From contig QWQG01000138.1 in assembly GCA_003670925.1 (NCBI GenBank), forward strand, positions 1-64,000: DNA of 64,000 nucleotides, written 5' to 3'. The stretch's first letter is position 1. The number at the start of each line of letters is the position of its first letter. The translations under genes were made by a program, and so were the position numbers. Below the pieces are notes generated by a model. The model saw only the letters and a program-made list of their open reading frames with translations, did no database searches and had not been told where the DNA came from. This document shows, piece after piece, positions 26,470 to 35,935 of this stretch. The stretch comes from Planctomycetota bacterium (GTDB lineage: Bacteria > Planctomycetota > Planctomycetia > Planctomycetales > Planctomycetaceae).

Positions 26470-26950
26470 GGCTGTCATCCTGACAAAGTGAATCCTGATG
26501 CAAAGGTAGAACTTGCAGGCGACCTTTCGCCCATTTGTTTTCGGCTGGTGCCAACTTTCTCTCCGCAGGGATTTTGGGGAGGAACTGACCAATCTGGTAT
26601 CCCCGTCCGATTGGTCTTAAATTCCGGGTTGCAACAGCGGGTAACTAGCATCTAAGCAAGAAAACTGAGGGTATTCCAGCAATTTCTGCCACCCTCGACT
26701 TCCACCCGGTCATCAGAGTTTTCGCAATCAGATTGATCCTGTGACGCACTTCACAGGAATTTTTTTGAGGTGCAAATGAGTCCACGGTTTCAATTAGCAG
26801 AGCAAATGAGTAGACTTCTGGTGGAACGAAAACTGGGTAAATAAGGCAGTTTTCAGCCTGTGGGTTCAGGTTTGAAGATTGACTTGGATGAAGCTGCGTA
26901 CCTTTCCGATTCCGTCGCTGGATGTTGTCTAGGGTTTAAAAAGCTATCCG
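26470..26950. other. Divergent intergenic region before fabH
   Basis: About 480 bases holding the promoters of the leftward secreted-protein gene and the rightward fabH. GCAAATGAGT occurs twice (near 26774 and 26803). No gene or structured RNA is apparent. Confidence 0.4.
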
Positions 26951-28084
26951 ATGAATTCGCCCGCGCGTGAAATGGCCGCTGTCACGGTGAATGCCGAAGT
27001 CTCAATTGATGCACGGAAGGTTCGAGACGAATTGCAGCCAACCCTTCCTGAGTGTTCTGGCACCGATCATGGTTTGTCGTTCCGCCGGTCAAAGCGGGTC
27101 CAGAGACTGACAGGTTTCGGAATCCGTTCTATCGGGTCGTACGTGCCTTCGCGCATCGTGACGAACGAAGAGCTGGAATCGCGATATGGATTTGAGCCTG
27201 GGTGGATCGAACGTAGGACGGGCATTAAGCAACGGCGGTTTGCCGCTGAATCAGAATCGACAAGCGATCTTGCTGTGGAAGCCGCTCGACGCGCTATGGC
27301 AGCGGCCAATGTTTCTGCTTCAGACATAGATCTGTTAATTGTCGGGACTTTTACGCCCGACTTCACATGTCCCTCGACTGCCTGTCTAGTGCAGAACAAG
27401 CTTAAGCTTGACGCCCCTGCGATGGACTTGCAGGCCGCGTGTTCCGGATTTATGTATGCCTTGGCCACTGGGGCGCAGTTCATCGCGACTGGGAACTCGC
27501 GCCGCGCACTGATCATCGGTGCCGACGTCAACAGTCGAATTGTGCAGCCGGATGATCAGCGAATCGCACCGTTGTTTGGTGATGGTGCCGGAGCAGTGAT
27601 CCTTGAACCCGGCGATGCCGACCAAGGGCTTGTCTGCTACCAACTCGGAGCGGACGGAGCGGGTGGCTGTCTGCTCGACCGACCTGCTGGTGGGACGACA
27701 TTGCCACTTACTCCTGAACTCGTGGCGGCGGGCGAACATTTCCTGAAGATGGATGGTCGCAATGTATTTAAGTGGGCGATCGAGGCTGTGACGCAATCGA
27801 TTGAGGTGGTGTTGGACAGTGCCGGGGTGACGACTGAAGACGTGAGTCTGTTCGTACTCCATCAGGCCAATATTCGCATCATTGATCATGCGATGAAGGT
27901 ACTCAAGATTCCGCGAAGCAAGGTTTATAATAACCTAGACCGAGTCGGTAACACGTCGGCCGCGTCCATCCCGCTGGCGTTGGACGAAGCCTGCCGTGAG
28001 GGCCGGATTCATCGCGGCGACCTTGTGGTCATGTGCGGCTTTGGAGCAGGCCTGACGTGGGGTACTAGCCTATTTCGCTGGTAG
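26951..28084 (+). CDS. fabH: Beta-ketoacyl-ACP synthase III
   Basis: 377 residues. The thiolase-fold core starts near residue 57 (GFGIRSIGSYVPSRIVTNEE) and contains the catalytic triad: Cys in QAACSGFMYAL, His in LHQANIRI and Asn in DRVGNTSAAS. It condenses acetyl-CoA or another acyl-CoA with malonyl-ACP to start fatty-acid synthesis. Compared with typical FabH of about 320 residues it carries some 55 extra N-terminal residues of low conservation. No good alternative start occurs in that stretch, so either the extension is real or initiation uses a rare codon near residue 45. The gene stands alone and overlaps the convergent BatA-like gene by 15 bases at the 3' ends. Confidence 0.92.
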   Translation: MNSPAREMAAVTVNAEVSIDARKVRDELQPTLPECSGTDHGLSFRRSKRVQRLTGFGIRSIGSYVPSRIVTNEELESRYGFEPGWIERRTGIKQRRFAAESESTSDLAVEAARRAMAAANVSASDIDLLIVGTFTPDFTCPSTACLVQNKLKLDAPAMDLQAACSGFMYALATGAQFIATGNSRRALIIGADVNSRIVQPDDQRIAPLFGDGAGAVILEPGDADQGLVCYQLGADGAGGCLLDRPAGGTTLPLTPELVAAGEHFLKMDGRNVFKWAIEAVTQSIEVVLDSAGVTTEDVSLFVLHQANIRIIDHAMKVLKIPRSKVYNNLDRVGNTSAASIPLALDEACREGRIHRGDLVVMCGFGAGLTWGTSLFRW

Positions 28085-30508
28085 TCCCTGCACGGCTTCT
28101 TCGTCGTAGAAGAAATTGGCCATGAGATGTTCGGAACAAAACAAGAGGATGACCAGTCCCATCAGAACGGGAAAGACTTCAATCCCGAGACGCCCCATTC
28201 GCACCGCGCGTTGCAATTCCAGAGCGTCATGCACGATGGCGACGTTGCTCCCAGCCAACATTGCGTTTAATTGATCGTCGCGAATTTTTTCCAGAGTGCT
28301 TTCTGCATCGCGCATATTCACCGCGAACGCGGCTTCAAACGGACTGCGAGCTTCAAATGGTTTCAGACGATAATGACCAGTGTCCGTGGCATCCGTAAGC
28401 AGCACAGACGATTCTTCGGGCAACATCGATCCGCGTGTCTGTCGCAGACCGGGGCGACGCAACAGGTATTGCTCAAATCGCTGACTGACAGGTACGGGAA
28501 TGACGATGGATTCGCCTGCAATGTAGTTGCGTTTCGTATTGCTGGCCCCTGTCAGATGTTGCAAGATCTTGTCGGTTAGCACCGGAAACGACCAGTTATC
28601 GACGACGAAATTATTCCACTGCATGCCGCCATCCGTCAAATTGTCCATGGCCGAATTAAACATCAGACAACGCCCCTGTCCGACGGTCCGTTCCATGAGT
28701 GCTGGGCGATCTCCTGGCCCCGTGAACCCCAGCAAAGTTGTCGATGTCGGATCGGCATCCACGGCCCAACAGCGATCGAATGCTGCGCGTGACAATTCAA
28801 CGCGAATCGATTCATCCTGTGCAAACTCGCGCGTCAGCGAGTGCTGTTCGGTGACCAATTTGAGTTGCCCCGGTTCTGTATTGAAATTGACAAAACGCAG
28901 CGGCGTGCCAGGCAGCAACTCCTTGGCGGAACTCACCATCCATGCGCCCGGCTGAATTTTATTGGAACCGGCTACAACAAATACACCGCCGCCAGTGTTC
29001 GCAAAATCCCACAAACTTTTCCACAGCCGTTCATCCGGACGCTGGCAATTCACCAACATCACTACATCAAAATTTGACAAAGTTGCCTGCCCGGCCTGCG
29101 CCGTCGTCACACTGGTACATTCGCAGTACTTAATTCCCTGCTGCTCCAGCTGAATGGGTTGCAAAGCATTTCGCAGATAAAGACTTTCCTCGAGGCGATC
29201 GGCAATCAACAAAATACTGGGCTTTGGGCGAACTCCGCAGGTAAAGGCCCGGACGTTATCTTCGGGCAGTGGATCCTCGGAGGTTAGACGTACGATGCCC
29301 TCCATAAATGGTTGCGCCCCAGTAACCCGCAACGTCATCTGAACTTGCGACGCCCCGTTTTCAATCTTTGCGATCTGCGGTGCGCCGACGCGGGTTTCGA
29401 TGCCGTTTTCCAGCAATAACGTTTCGACGGTAGTCAGCGTTGGACCTCCCGGCGTGGAGGACACGGTCATGGTCAGCAACAGGTCGCGCCCCGCAACGCT
29501 AGTTTCTTCCGACAAAGTTAGGTGGGTAATTGCCGCATTGATCGGCTGTGGAACCGCCACGTCCACAAGATAGACCTGCAACCAATTAGCCGCCTTGAGG
29601 GCATCTGAGAGTCCACTCTCATCTGGTTCACGCCATGCGGTTTTTGAAAAATCCGTCAGCACGTAGATTTCGCGTGCGTGCGTATCGGAAGTGCCGCCAG
29701 TCCCTAATCGCTCCTGATCCTGCGTGCGGTCATCGATCTGAAACTGAATCGCGGCTTTCAGGCGACGATTGATGGGTTCCGGAACATTCGTCGTTTCTAA
29801 TGTATCGAGGCGCGACGCGGCGCCGGCGAGATCCGCTTGGAAGACAATATCATCATGGGCATTCAGGCCGGAAATTGCCGCCCGACTTCCGGCCGGAAAA
29901 CGGCCGAGATGTTCGCGAATCACCGTGCGCGCCTGTTCGAGACGTGTCTTGTTTTCAAGGCGATAATTCATGCTCACACTCGTGTCCACCAAAAACACGG
30001 CCGCGATCGGCACGTCTTCTGTCGCTTCGTTCCGCGGTGCAGAAAGTTCTCCGCGCACCCTGAGGCCCCACGGGATGCCCACGGCCAGCAATGCGGCTAG
30101 GGTGCCGAGCACGACACACCATAATCGCAGCTTGCTACGACGATCTTTATCATCACACGCCGCACGTGGCCCAGGGGCGCGATGTGTGAGCCAGAAGTAC
30201 GCCGCGATACTGGTCGCCGCGGTAAGAGTCAGGATCATCCATTCCCACCATCGGAGGCCGTAGCGTGCGGCTGGCAGCGACGGTCTGGCAATCGCCAGCA
30301 CAAGTACGGCAATCAACAACGAGCGCAGGATGAGTAACAACAAATGCCGCAACTGCATCCGCCGCGAATTCGAGACTTTGCGGTTCTTTAATAAACGCAA
30401 CGCTGGAAATTCGAGACGCTTGGGTTTCGCCCGCATGATCATATGCAAGATCACGGGTAACGCCGCTAGGCCAAGACCAAAGAGCAGGCTGGCATTGATC
30501 AACGACAT
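28070..30508 (-). CDS. BatA-like membrane protein with von Willebrand factor A domain
   Basis: 812 residues. The N-terminus is the BatA/aerotolerance-regulator module: a helix at residues 5-25, then MRAKPKRLEFPALRLL and a second helix at 52-75. Further helices lie near 88-107 and 128-148. The VWA domain starts near residue 168 with a MIDAS motif D175-T-S177-V-S179. The extracytoplasmic part continues with a beta-rich region and a ThuA/GATase-like fold (NFDVVMLVNCQRPDERLW, GGGVFVVAGS), and the last helix is near residue 790. Such proteins accompany MoxR ATPases in other genomes and may organise envelope complexes, but no MoxR is here. Its start overlaps the lipase stop by 10 bases, so the two are translationally coupled. 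Confidence 0.85.
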   Translation of the reverse strand: MSLINASLLFGLGLAALPVILHMIMRAKPKRLEFPALRLLKNRKVSNSRRMQLRHLLLLILRSLLIAVLVLAIARPSLPAARYGLRWWEWMILTLTAATSIAAYFWLTHRAPGPRAACDDKDRRSKLRLWCVVLGTLAALLAVGIPWGLRVRGELSAPRNEATEDVPIAAVFLVDTSVSMNYRLENKTRLEQARTVIREHLGRFPAGSRAAISGLNAHDDIVFQADLAGAASRLDTLETTNVPEPINRRLKAAIQFQIDDRTQDQERLGTGGTSDTHAREIYVLTDFSKTAWREPDESGLSDALKAANWLQVYLVDVAVPQPINAAITHLTLSEETSVAGRDLLLTMTVSSTPGGPTLTTVETLLLENGIETRVGAPQIAKIENGASQVQMTLRVTGAQPFMEGIVRLTSEDPLPEDNVRAFTCGVRPKPSILLIADRLEESLYLRNALQPIQLEQQGIKYCECTSVTTAQAGQATLSNFDVVMLVNCQRPDERLWKSLWDFANTGGGVFVVAGSNKIQPGAWMVSSAKELLPGTPLRFVNFNTEPGQLKLVTEQHSLTREFAQDESIRVELSRAAFDRCWAVDADPTSTTLLGFTGPGDRPALMERTVGQGRCLMFNSAMDNLTDGGMQWNNFVVDNWSFPVLTDKILQHLTGASNTKRNYIAGESIVIPVPVSQRFEQYLLRRPGLRQTRGSMLPEESSVLLTDATDTGHYRLKPFEARSPFEAAFAVNMRDAESTLEKIRDDQLNAMLAGSNVAIVHDALELQRAVRMGRLGIEVFPVLMGLVILLFCSEHLMANFFYDEEAVQGLPAK

Positions 30509-31533
30509 GCGGTGGTTTCTCCGACGATCGGAGCGGGATCACGTTCCAGTGAGAAGCGACCGTGCTCCAGAAAACATTTTACCGCCGCGATCGCTGTTTC
30601 GTCGCTTATCAAAAAAGAATGGAGTTTGGGGATGAGCAGATAGTCAGAGGCCCCTGCTAGCCTAGCGCTGGCGACCGTCACTGTCCCGTCATCGTCACCG
30701 GCAAGCAGTGGATTGAAACCTCGCTCGCCACCCTTGCCACCTGCGATGATTCCAAATTCGAAATCCGGTGTCGGAAGCGATCCAATTGTGCCATTTGGAT
30801 CCGTGACCAATTCCTGCCCGGCCGGTCCATAGACGGTTTGGAAAATCAAGTTTCGCTTCAGCATATCCGCCAGTTCCGCACCGCTGTTCGGTGTGCCAAG
30901 CATCACCAGCCTTTCAAGCCGCGGATCACTGTGATCTTTCAGAAAACGACGGACGACCAGCCCGCCCATGCTGTGAACCACAAAACTAATTTTTGAAACG
31001 TCGGTCAGAGATTCAATGAGGGAATGCAGATAGTCAGCCGCCTGTGCCAGCGGCACGCGGGTACTTGGGTATTCAAACGGCACATGCACAAACCCGTCAG
31101 TTGGCATGGCATCAAGTAGGGGTCGCATCGATCTGGATGTGCGACCGATGCCGTGCAGATAAATCACGGCATGCCCGGTATCCGGCTTCAAATTGGTTGC
31201 TGCGCGCAGCTCATTGAGCGTTTTTCGACAGTCTTCGATCGTCCCCGATTGATAGCGCCGGTTGTGTTTGTCGAGCAACCGAAAATGTCCGGTGAATACG
31301 TGCCGCTGAATCCTGTAACCTTGAAAGTAGCAGACATCGCCCCAGAACTGCATCCCTCCCAGAGTTGGGGCCCCCGGCTGCGGTACCTCAGTGTCTGTCA
31401 TTTCCTCATCCTTAACTTCCTCTGCGATTGAATGCGGGCCAGATTCATCGGCCTGACCACGCACAACGCCATTGATGATTCCGACGCTCAACAACATCCA
31501 AAGTCGCTGCATCAGATCACGCCTACTTGTCAT
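30499..31533 (-). CDS. Exported alpha/beta-hydrolase (lipase/acyltransferase type)
   Basis: 344 residues from the ATG at 31533, chosen because GGAG precedes it by about six bases; a longer frame starts at 31572. A signal-like segment follows MTSRRDL (LMQRLWMLLSVGIINGV). The alpha/beta-hydrolase core shows the oxyanion strand AVIYLHGIGRTS, a nucleophile elbow VVHSMGGLV (Ser within HSMGG), GTPNSGAEL typical of lipases related to PGAP1/LipA, an acid near LLAGDDDGTVTV, and a histidine in PKLHSFL. It probably hydrolyses an ester in the envelope or outside; the substrate is unknown. It is upstream of and coupled to the BatA-like gene, an uncommon pairing. Confidence 0.82.
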   Translation of the reverse strand: MTSRRDLMQRLWMLLSVGIINGVVRGQADESGPHSIAEEVKDEEMTDTEVPQPGAPTLGGMQFWGDVCYFQGYRIQRHVFTGHFRLLDKHNRRYQSGTIEDCRKTLNELRAATNLKPDTGHAVIYLHGIGRTSRSMRPLLDAMPTDGFVHVPFEYPSTRVPLAQAADYLHSLIESLTDVSKISFVVHSMGGLVVRRFLKDHSDPRLERLVMLGTPNSGAELADMLKRNLIFQTVYGPAGQELVTDPNGTIGSLPTPDFEFGIIAGGKGGERGFNPLLAGDDDGTVTVASARLAGASDYLLIPKLHSFLISDETAIAAVKCFLEHGRFSLERDPAPIVGETTACR

Positions 31534-32350
31534 GCTGCACTCCGACGTACGAGATGCTTTGCGTTCGGTCAATACAGTATATGGGCTAGACTTTAAACCT
31601 TAAAGGCCGACATTCAGGAGTACGCCTCGAGCAACTCGAAAGCGATTCCTGCGAGAAGCCCGGACGGCCGCTGGCGTGCGGGCAACCTCATTCAGAGCGA
31701 CATTCAGCCGAGCGCCGCGTTAAAAAGCTCATCACGCGGAGCGTTGCCGGCTTACATCGAAACGCCCTTTGCTTCTCGTCGCTGGCATCTTCGCCATAGC
31801 CGCGATCATCACCGTCGTCATCAACAACTGAAAGCGCACACCCGATTTGGCGCGGTGGGCGCTCGCCCATTCGGTACCCCTTCTGAAATCTCAAATCTGA
31901 AATCCCGTAGGCTGGGCCGGCTGGCTGACCGGCAACCACGGGCTCTGCTTTGCCCTCGTTTGTTTTCGATTGGGGCCACTACCGCGGCAGCCCTGACGGG
32001 TCCCAACGCTCCTCCCCCCCGCCGAATTCGCCAAGAGGTCTAATTGGAAGAACAATCCGGACAAGGCGGAATTACTCCGGAGCAGATGGGCCATCAGCAG
32101 CAATATTTGCCGGAGGATAGCGTCTGCTGTCGTCGTCTTTGGAATCCTGTGGCGGGAATCCTGTTTATCCGGCCCTGAAATTCGGCAAATCGGACGATGC
32201 TGGCAAAAACTGATGTACATGTTCGCCGATAACAATCACAGTATTGTGCGAAAACGCAGACGCTGCCCGTCTGCGCTGGGGCTGAAAAAAAATCGGGCTG
32301 ATTCCCGTTTTTAGCGGTCTCAATGAGTTGCATAAAAAGGATGATAGAAC
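31534..32350. other. Intergenic region with leader hairpins
   Basis: About 815 bases between divergent genes. The left 600 bases hold short frames without protein character. The right end carries two hairpins described separately and a good ribosome-binding site (AAGGATGAT) for the gene at 32351. Confidence 0.45.
32255..32315 (+). promoter_or_regulatory. Two consecutive leader hairpins, terminator-like
   Basis: First hairpin: CGCAGACG (32255-32262) and CGTCTGCG (32268-32275), eight perfect pairs around a five-base loop. Second: CGGG (32294-32297) and CCCG (32304-32307), flanked by an A-run at 32285-32292 and a T-run at 32308-32312, which has the shape of a bidirectional rho-independent terminator. 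Both lie within 100 bases upstream of the 32351 start. Either this ends an upstream transcript or it acts as an attenuator in the leader. No classic riboswitch was recognised. Confidence 0.5.
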
Positions 32351-33424
32351 ATGGTGCCAAATCTGTTTGAGCGGCGAATTGCAGCGACGATGGCGGCGTT
32401 TCTGTTGTGGAATGTGGCCGAGACGGCGTTGAGTCAACAGATCAGTGCGCCGCTGGACAGTGGTTTCGCGCGAACCAGTTCGATTGCGATGAGTGTTGAT
32501 GAAATGCTCGGTTCACGCAAGACCCGCGCGCTCACGGAACCTATTCTGGGGCCGGGCTATCCGGCAGTCTGGATTGCTGAGGTGCAGTACAAGCCCGTCC
32601 GTCTGAGGCGGCTGGAAGTTTTGGATCCAAAAACCGGCATCGCGCAGAAGGAATTAGTGCGGTACATGGTCTACCGCATGATTCTGCGAGACCCGACGGA
32701 ATTGGCAGGTGCCGAAACAGCTGAACTCCGCCGCAAGCTGACTGACCCCAATGTTGATCCGGAAAATACGCTGGATCCGAATGTCACGCTGCCCCTGCAG
32801 TTGCCACGTTTTATTTTGAAAACAGAAAATGAAAAAGGGGATGAGGAACATCTTTACGTTGATGAAATCAACTTAAATATTCAAAAGGCCGTCTTCGAGC
32901 GGGAATTTGGGCGTCGCGGGTTGACCATGAAGATGCTCAACAGTGTCGAAGCGATTGCTGAGGTCGGCAAACCAGTGCCGGGCGACGATAAAGATGCTTT
33001 GTCAAAAGCTGTCTATGGTGTTGCTGTCTGGAGAAACGTCGATCCCAAGGCCGATTTTTTCTCAGTCATTATGTCGGGCTTCAGTAACGCCTATCGCATC
33101 TCAACCGATGAAAAAGGAAATCGCATCATCGAGGAGAAAGTCATTGTGCAGCGATTCCGCCGACCAGGGGATGAATTTGATCAGGACGAACAGGAATTTC
33201 GTTTCAAAGATGATTCGGATACCGACGGTGACGGAAAGATCGATGTTCGTTATCCGGACTGGCAGTGGCGTGTCCGCGATGCAAAGCTGAATATTGACCA
33301 TATGGACACGATATTACGCAATGCGAAAGTCAGTTTTGGGGATGCACAAAATACTGCCCCAGATGCTGGAAACGCCCCCGTCCCGGCCCCTGCGGTCCAA
33401 GCGCCTCAAGCTGAAGCACCGTAA
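32351..33424 (+). CDS. Secreted protein of unknown function, planctomycete type
   Basis: 357 residues. A signal peptide (ATMAAFLLWNVAETALS) is cleaved near residue 28. The mature part is a single domain with many charged residues and no catalytic motif I recognise: WIAEVQYKPVRLRRLEV, YMVYRMILRDP, GVAVWRNVDPKADFFSVIMSG. An acidic stretch, DDSDTDGDGKIDVRYP near residues 290-305, resembles an EF-hand/dockerin-like calcium loop. The C-terminal 30 residues are Ala/Pro-rich. The AAGGATGAT before the ATG is a strong ribosome-binding site, so expression may be high. The next gene, 390 bases away, is ribosomal L27 with its own leader. Function unknown. Confidence 0.75.
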   Translation: MVPNLFERRIAATMAAFLLWNVAETALSQQISAPLDSGFARTSSIAMSVDEMLGSRKTRALTEPILGPGYPAVWIAEVQYKPVRLRRLEVLDPKTGIAQKELVRYMVYRMILRDPTELAGAETAELRRKLTDPNVDPENTLDPNVTLPLQLPRFILKTENEKGDEEHLYVDEINLNIQKAVFEREFGRRGLTMKMLNSVEAIAEVGKPVPGDDKDALSKAVYGVAVWRNVDPKADFFSVIMSGFSNAYRISTDEKGNRIIEEKVIVQRFRRPGDEFDQDEQEFRFKDDSDTDGDGKIDVRYPDWQWRVRDAKLNIDHMDTILRNAKVSFGDAQNTAPDAGNAPVPAPAVQAPQAEAP

Positions 33425-33813
33425 GCCGATGGCAATCCGAGGTTTGAGAGATTTGAGGTGGTAACGCAAGTCGTGCGACTGAGGACTCCGCTGGATCTGG
33501 GCCTACGTCCGGCTCCGAATTCTGACGAATCCGGGGCGACAAACCTCCGATGAGTCCCTGAAAAATCAGTGTTTCTCCCACGATCCAAGGCCATTTCTTG
33601 GGGGATTCAGCTTCCCCAGATTGAGGCTTCAAGTGGCTGATCGATTCAACTCTTGAAAATCTCGGGTAAGTCGTCATACTTCTCGATTCTCAAAAAATCT
33701 TGCAGGTGTTGGCGTCCGGTTGTCGGACCCCGCCTTATCCTTAAACACAGCGATTTACGACATTCCAACTTGGGAACGTCGCTTCGCACAGAGAATTATC
33801 GGAGCAAAGTGTC
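33425..33813. other. Intergenic region before rpmA
   Basis: About 390 bases. It contains a copy of the 20-base palindromic repeat and no gene. The usual partner of rpmA, rplU (L21), is not here. Confidence 0.5.
33515..33534. repeat. Dispersed 20-base palindromic repeat, copy 2
   Basis: CCGAATTCTGACGAATCCGG. Its reverse complement matches the copy at 10245-10264 at 18 of 20 positions, differing only at the two central bases. It lies between the 32351 gene and rpmA. Confidence 0.6.
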
Positions 33814-34068
33814 ATGGCACATAAGAAGGGACAAGGTTCCAGCCGTAACGGGCGTGATTCAAACTCGCAGCGTCTGGGAATCAAAAAATTCGGCGGCGAA
33901 GCGGTCATCCCCGGAAACATTCTCGCTCGTCAGTGCGGCACCAAATGGCATCCAGGCCGGAATGTCGGCATGGGCAAAGATTACACGCTATTTGCGCTCA
34001 TCGCTGGCAATGTCCTGTTTGATCGCGGCGGTCGCCGCATGAACATCGTTCCAATCGAAGCCAACTGA
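33814..34068 (+). CDS. rpmA: 50S ribosomal protein L27
   Basis: 84 residues, full length. [20 protein letters not shown] at the N-terminus is the near-invariant L27 sequence that reaches the peptidyl transferase centre. [32 protein letters not shown] and IVPIEAN complete the family pattern. There is no cleavable N-terminal extension of the firmicute kind. The ribosome-binding site is GGAG about ten bases before the ATG. rpmA normally follows rplU (L21), which is absent here; a terminator follows, so rpmA is transcribed alone or from the long leader upstream. Confidence 0.98.
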   Translation: MAHKKGQGSSRNGRDSNSQRLGIKKFGGEAVIPGNILARQCGTKWHPGRNVGMGKDYTLFALIAGNVLFDRGGRRMNIVPIEAN

Positions 34069-34129
34069 TCAACTTTGTTGCTCGGCATTTGCGAGGCGCA
34101 ACGCGTTTAGCATTGCCCAGCAAATAATT

Positions 34130-34166
34130 AAAAAGGCGGTGGCCTAGCATGGTTCCCGCCTTTTTT
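34130..34166 (+). terminator. Rho-independent terminator after rpmA
   Basis: A run of A, then GGCGG (34135-34139), a 16-base loop, CCGCC (34156-34160), and six T. It lies 62 bases after the rpmA stop. Confidence 0.8.
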
Positions 34167-34227
34167 GCTGCGCGGTACTTTGTCACAATCGTGGTTGGAC
34201 TTTAAACAACGTTTCGGGAGTTGTCAC

Positions 34228-35802
34228 ATGATGCGTTGGCGAACTTTCACTTGCATTCTCTGCCTCATGCCGGTTGTGTTGGTGAGTGCCGCAGACAGGA
34301 TCTCCCGCGCCCAATCTCTCGCAGACGAACCATTGACGCTTCAAGCGCGAACACGCGTCGAAGTTTCAGCGGATGCGGATCGTTGGCACTCAGTCGTAAA
34401 GCCGCTCACATGGACGCCGTCACAAACATGCATCGTCGTCTGCGACATGTGGGACGATCACTGGTGCAAACAGTCAGCGGCGCGCGTGTCGGAGATGGCC
34501 CCAAAGATGAACGAGGTGATTAAGCAGGCTCGCGCTCGGGGAGTATTTATTATCCATTGTCCCAGCGACACAATGGATTTTTATAAAGACTTTCCACAAC
34601 GCAAACTGGCTCAGGCGGCTCCGATCGTCGAAACAAAGATCCCGTTGGAGCGTTGGTGCCATCTCGACAAAACTCGTGAGGGCGACACACTACCGATCGA
34701 TGATTCCGATGGCGGTTGCGACTGTGATTCTCCCGTGAAAAATTATCGCGCGTGGAGCCGTCAGCATCCCGCGCTTGAAATCGCCGAACAAGACGCGATC
34801 ACCGACAGTGGTGAAGCGTTTTATCTCATGAAACAACGGGGCATTCAGAATGTCATTGTGATGGGTGTGCATACGAATATCTGTGTATTGGGACGCCCTT
34901 TTTCTATCCGGCAGATGGTGCGACAGGGCCAGAACGTGGTCCTCATGCGCGACATGACCGATACCATGTACAACCCCGCGTTGGCGCCTTTTGTCTCACA
35001 CTTCACCGGCAATGATCTGATCGCGCAGCATATTGAACAGTACTGGTGTCCGACGATTACCAGTACGGACATCACAAGTGCCGAACCATTTCGCTTTACT
35101 GCTGATTTGCGCAAGCACATCGTGATTGTGACATCGGAGCCTGAGTACAAGACCGAGGTATCGTTGACTCAGTTTGCCAAAGATGAACTCGGTAAAGATT
35201 TCAAGGTGAGTCTGGTGTACGGCGACGCTCAGGACGGCAGCATGCTGCCAGGGCTTGAAGTTTTGAAATCTGCAGATCTTGCTCTGATCAGCGTTCGTCG
35301 CCGAACGCTGCCGCCGGATCAACTCCAGCAGATTCGAGATTTCATCGGTTCTGGAAAACCGGTAATGGGGATTCGCACGGCCAGTCACGCGTTTTGCCTG
35401 CGCGACAAACCGGCACCGGACGGCCGAGTTGACTGGACGGAATTTGATCGCGATGTCATCGGCGGAAGTTATACAAATCATCATGGAGAAGGCCCCAAGA
35501 GCACGATTACCCTCGCTACCAGTGCGGCAGAGCATCCTATTTTGGCGGGCATCAACATGATGGAGTTACAGGGGAAGGGTTCACTCTACAAAGTCAGTCC
35601 ATTGCAAGCGACGGCGACACCGCTGCTGATCGGCTCGATTCCGGACACAGCTGCGGAACCGGTCGCATGGCTCAATCAACGCACAGACGGTGGCACAACG
35701 TTTTATACGTCACTGGGGCATGTTGGGGACTTCGAGCAACCGGCTTTCCGTCGGTTATTGAAAAATGCCTGCAGCTGGCTCGTGAAACAATCAGTGCCGT
35801 GA
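34228..35802 (+). CDS. Exported isochorismatase-like / ThuA-like fusion protein
   Basis: 524 residues from the first ATG of the ATGATG at 34228, which follows GGGAG at good distance; the longer frame from 34165 runs through the rpmA terminator tail. A signal peptide (FTCILCLMPVVLVSAADR) comes first. Residues 60-280 are an isochorismatase/cysteine-hydrolase domain: CIVVCDMWDDHWC with the catalytic Asp, a lysine in the ETKIPLERWC region, and VIVMGVHTNICVLGRP with the nucleophilic Cys after the cis-peptide. Residues 300-520 are a ThuA-like domain (HIVIVTSEPEYKTE, ADLALISVRRRTLPP, PVMGIRTASHAF, TTFYTSLGHVGDF). The fusion suggests linked hydrolysis and sugar-related chemistry outside the cytoplasm; the substrate is unknown. 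The ThuA part resembles the N-terminal domain of the 5525 protein. Confidence 0.88.
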   Translation: MMRWRTFTCILCLMPVVLVSAADRISRAQSLADEPLTLQARTRVEVSADADRWHSVVKPLTWTPSQTCIVVCDMWDDHWCKQSAARVSEMAPKMNEVIKQARARGVFIIHCPSDTMDFYKDFPQRKLAQAAPIVETKIPLERWCHLDKTREGDTLPIDDSDGGCDCDSPVKNYRAWSRQHPALEIAEQDAITDSGEAFYLMKQRGIQNVIVMGVHTNICVLGRPFSIRQMVRQGQNVVLMRDMTDTMYNPALAPFVSHFTGNDLIAQHIEQYWCPTITSTDITSAEPFRFTADLRKHIVIVTSEPEYKTEVSLTQFAKDELGKDFKVSLVYGDAQDGSMLPGLEVLKSADLALISVRRRTLPPDQLQQIRDFIGSGKPVMGIRTASHAFCLRDKPAPDGRVDWTEFDRDVIGGSYTNHHGEGPKSTITLATSAAEHPILAGINMMELQGKGSLYKVSPLQATATPLLIGSIPDTAAEPVAWLNQRTDGGTTFYTSLGHVGDFEQPAFRRLLKNACSWLVKQSVP

Positions 35803-35935
35803 TGCGACAGACTTCGCGTGCCCACATGCATTGTCTCATGGTGGCTCAAGACATCGCAAGTTGCTGTGTGCGGAAGTTAGATTTGATTGGTGATTCAAAT
35901 AAAGTCAGGATAGCTCTTTCATTGTGAGATCAGGC

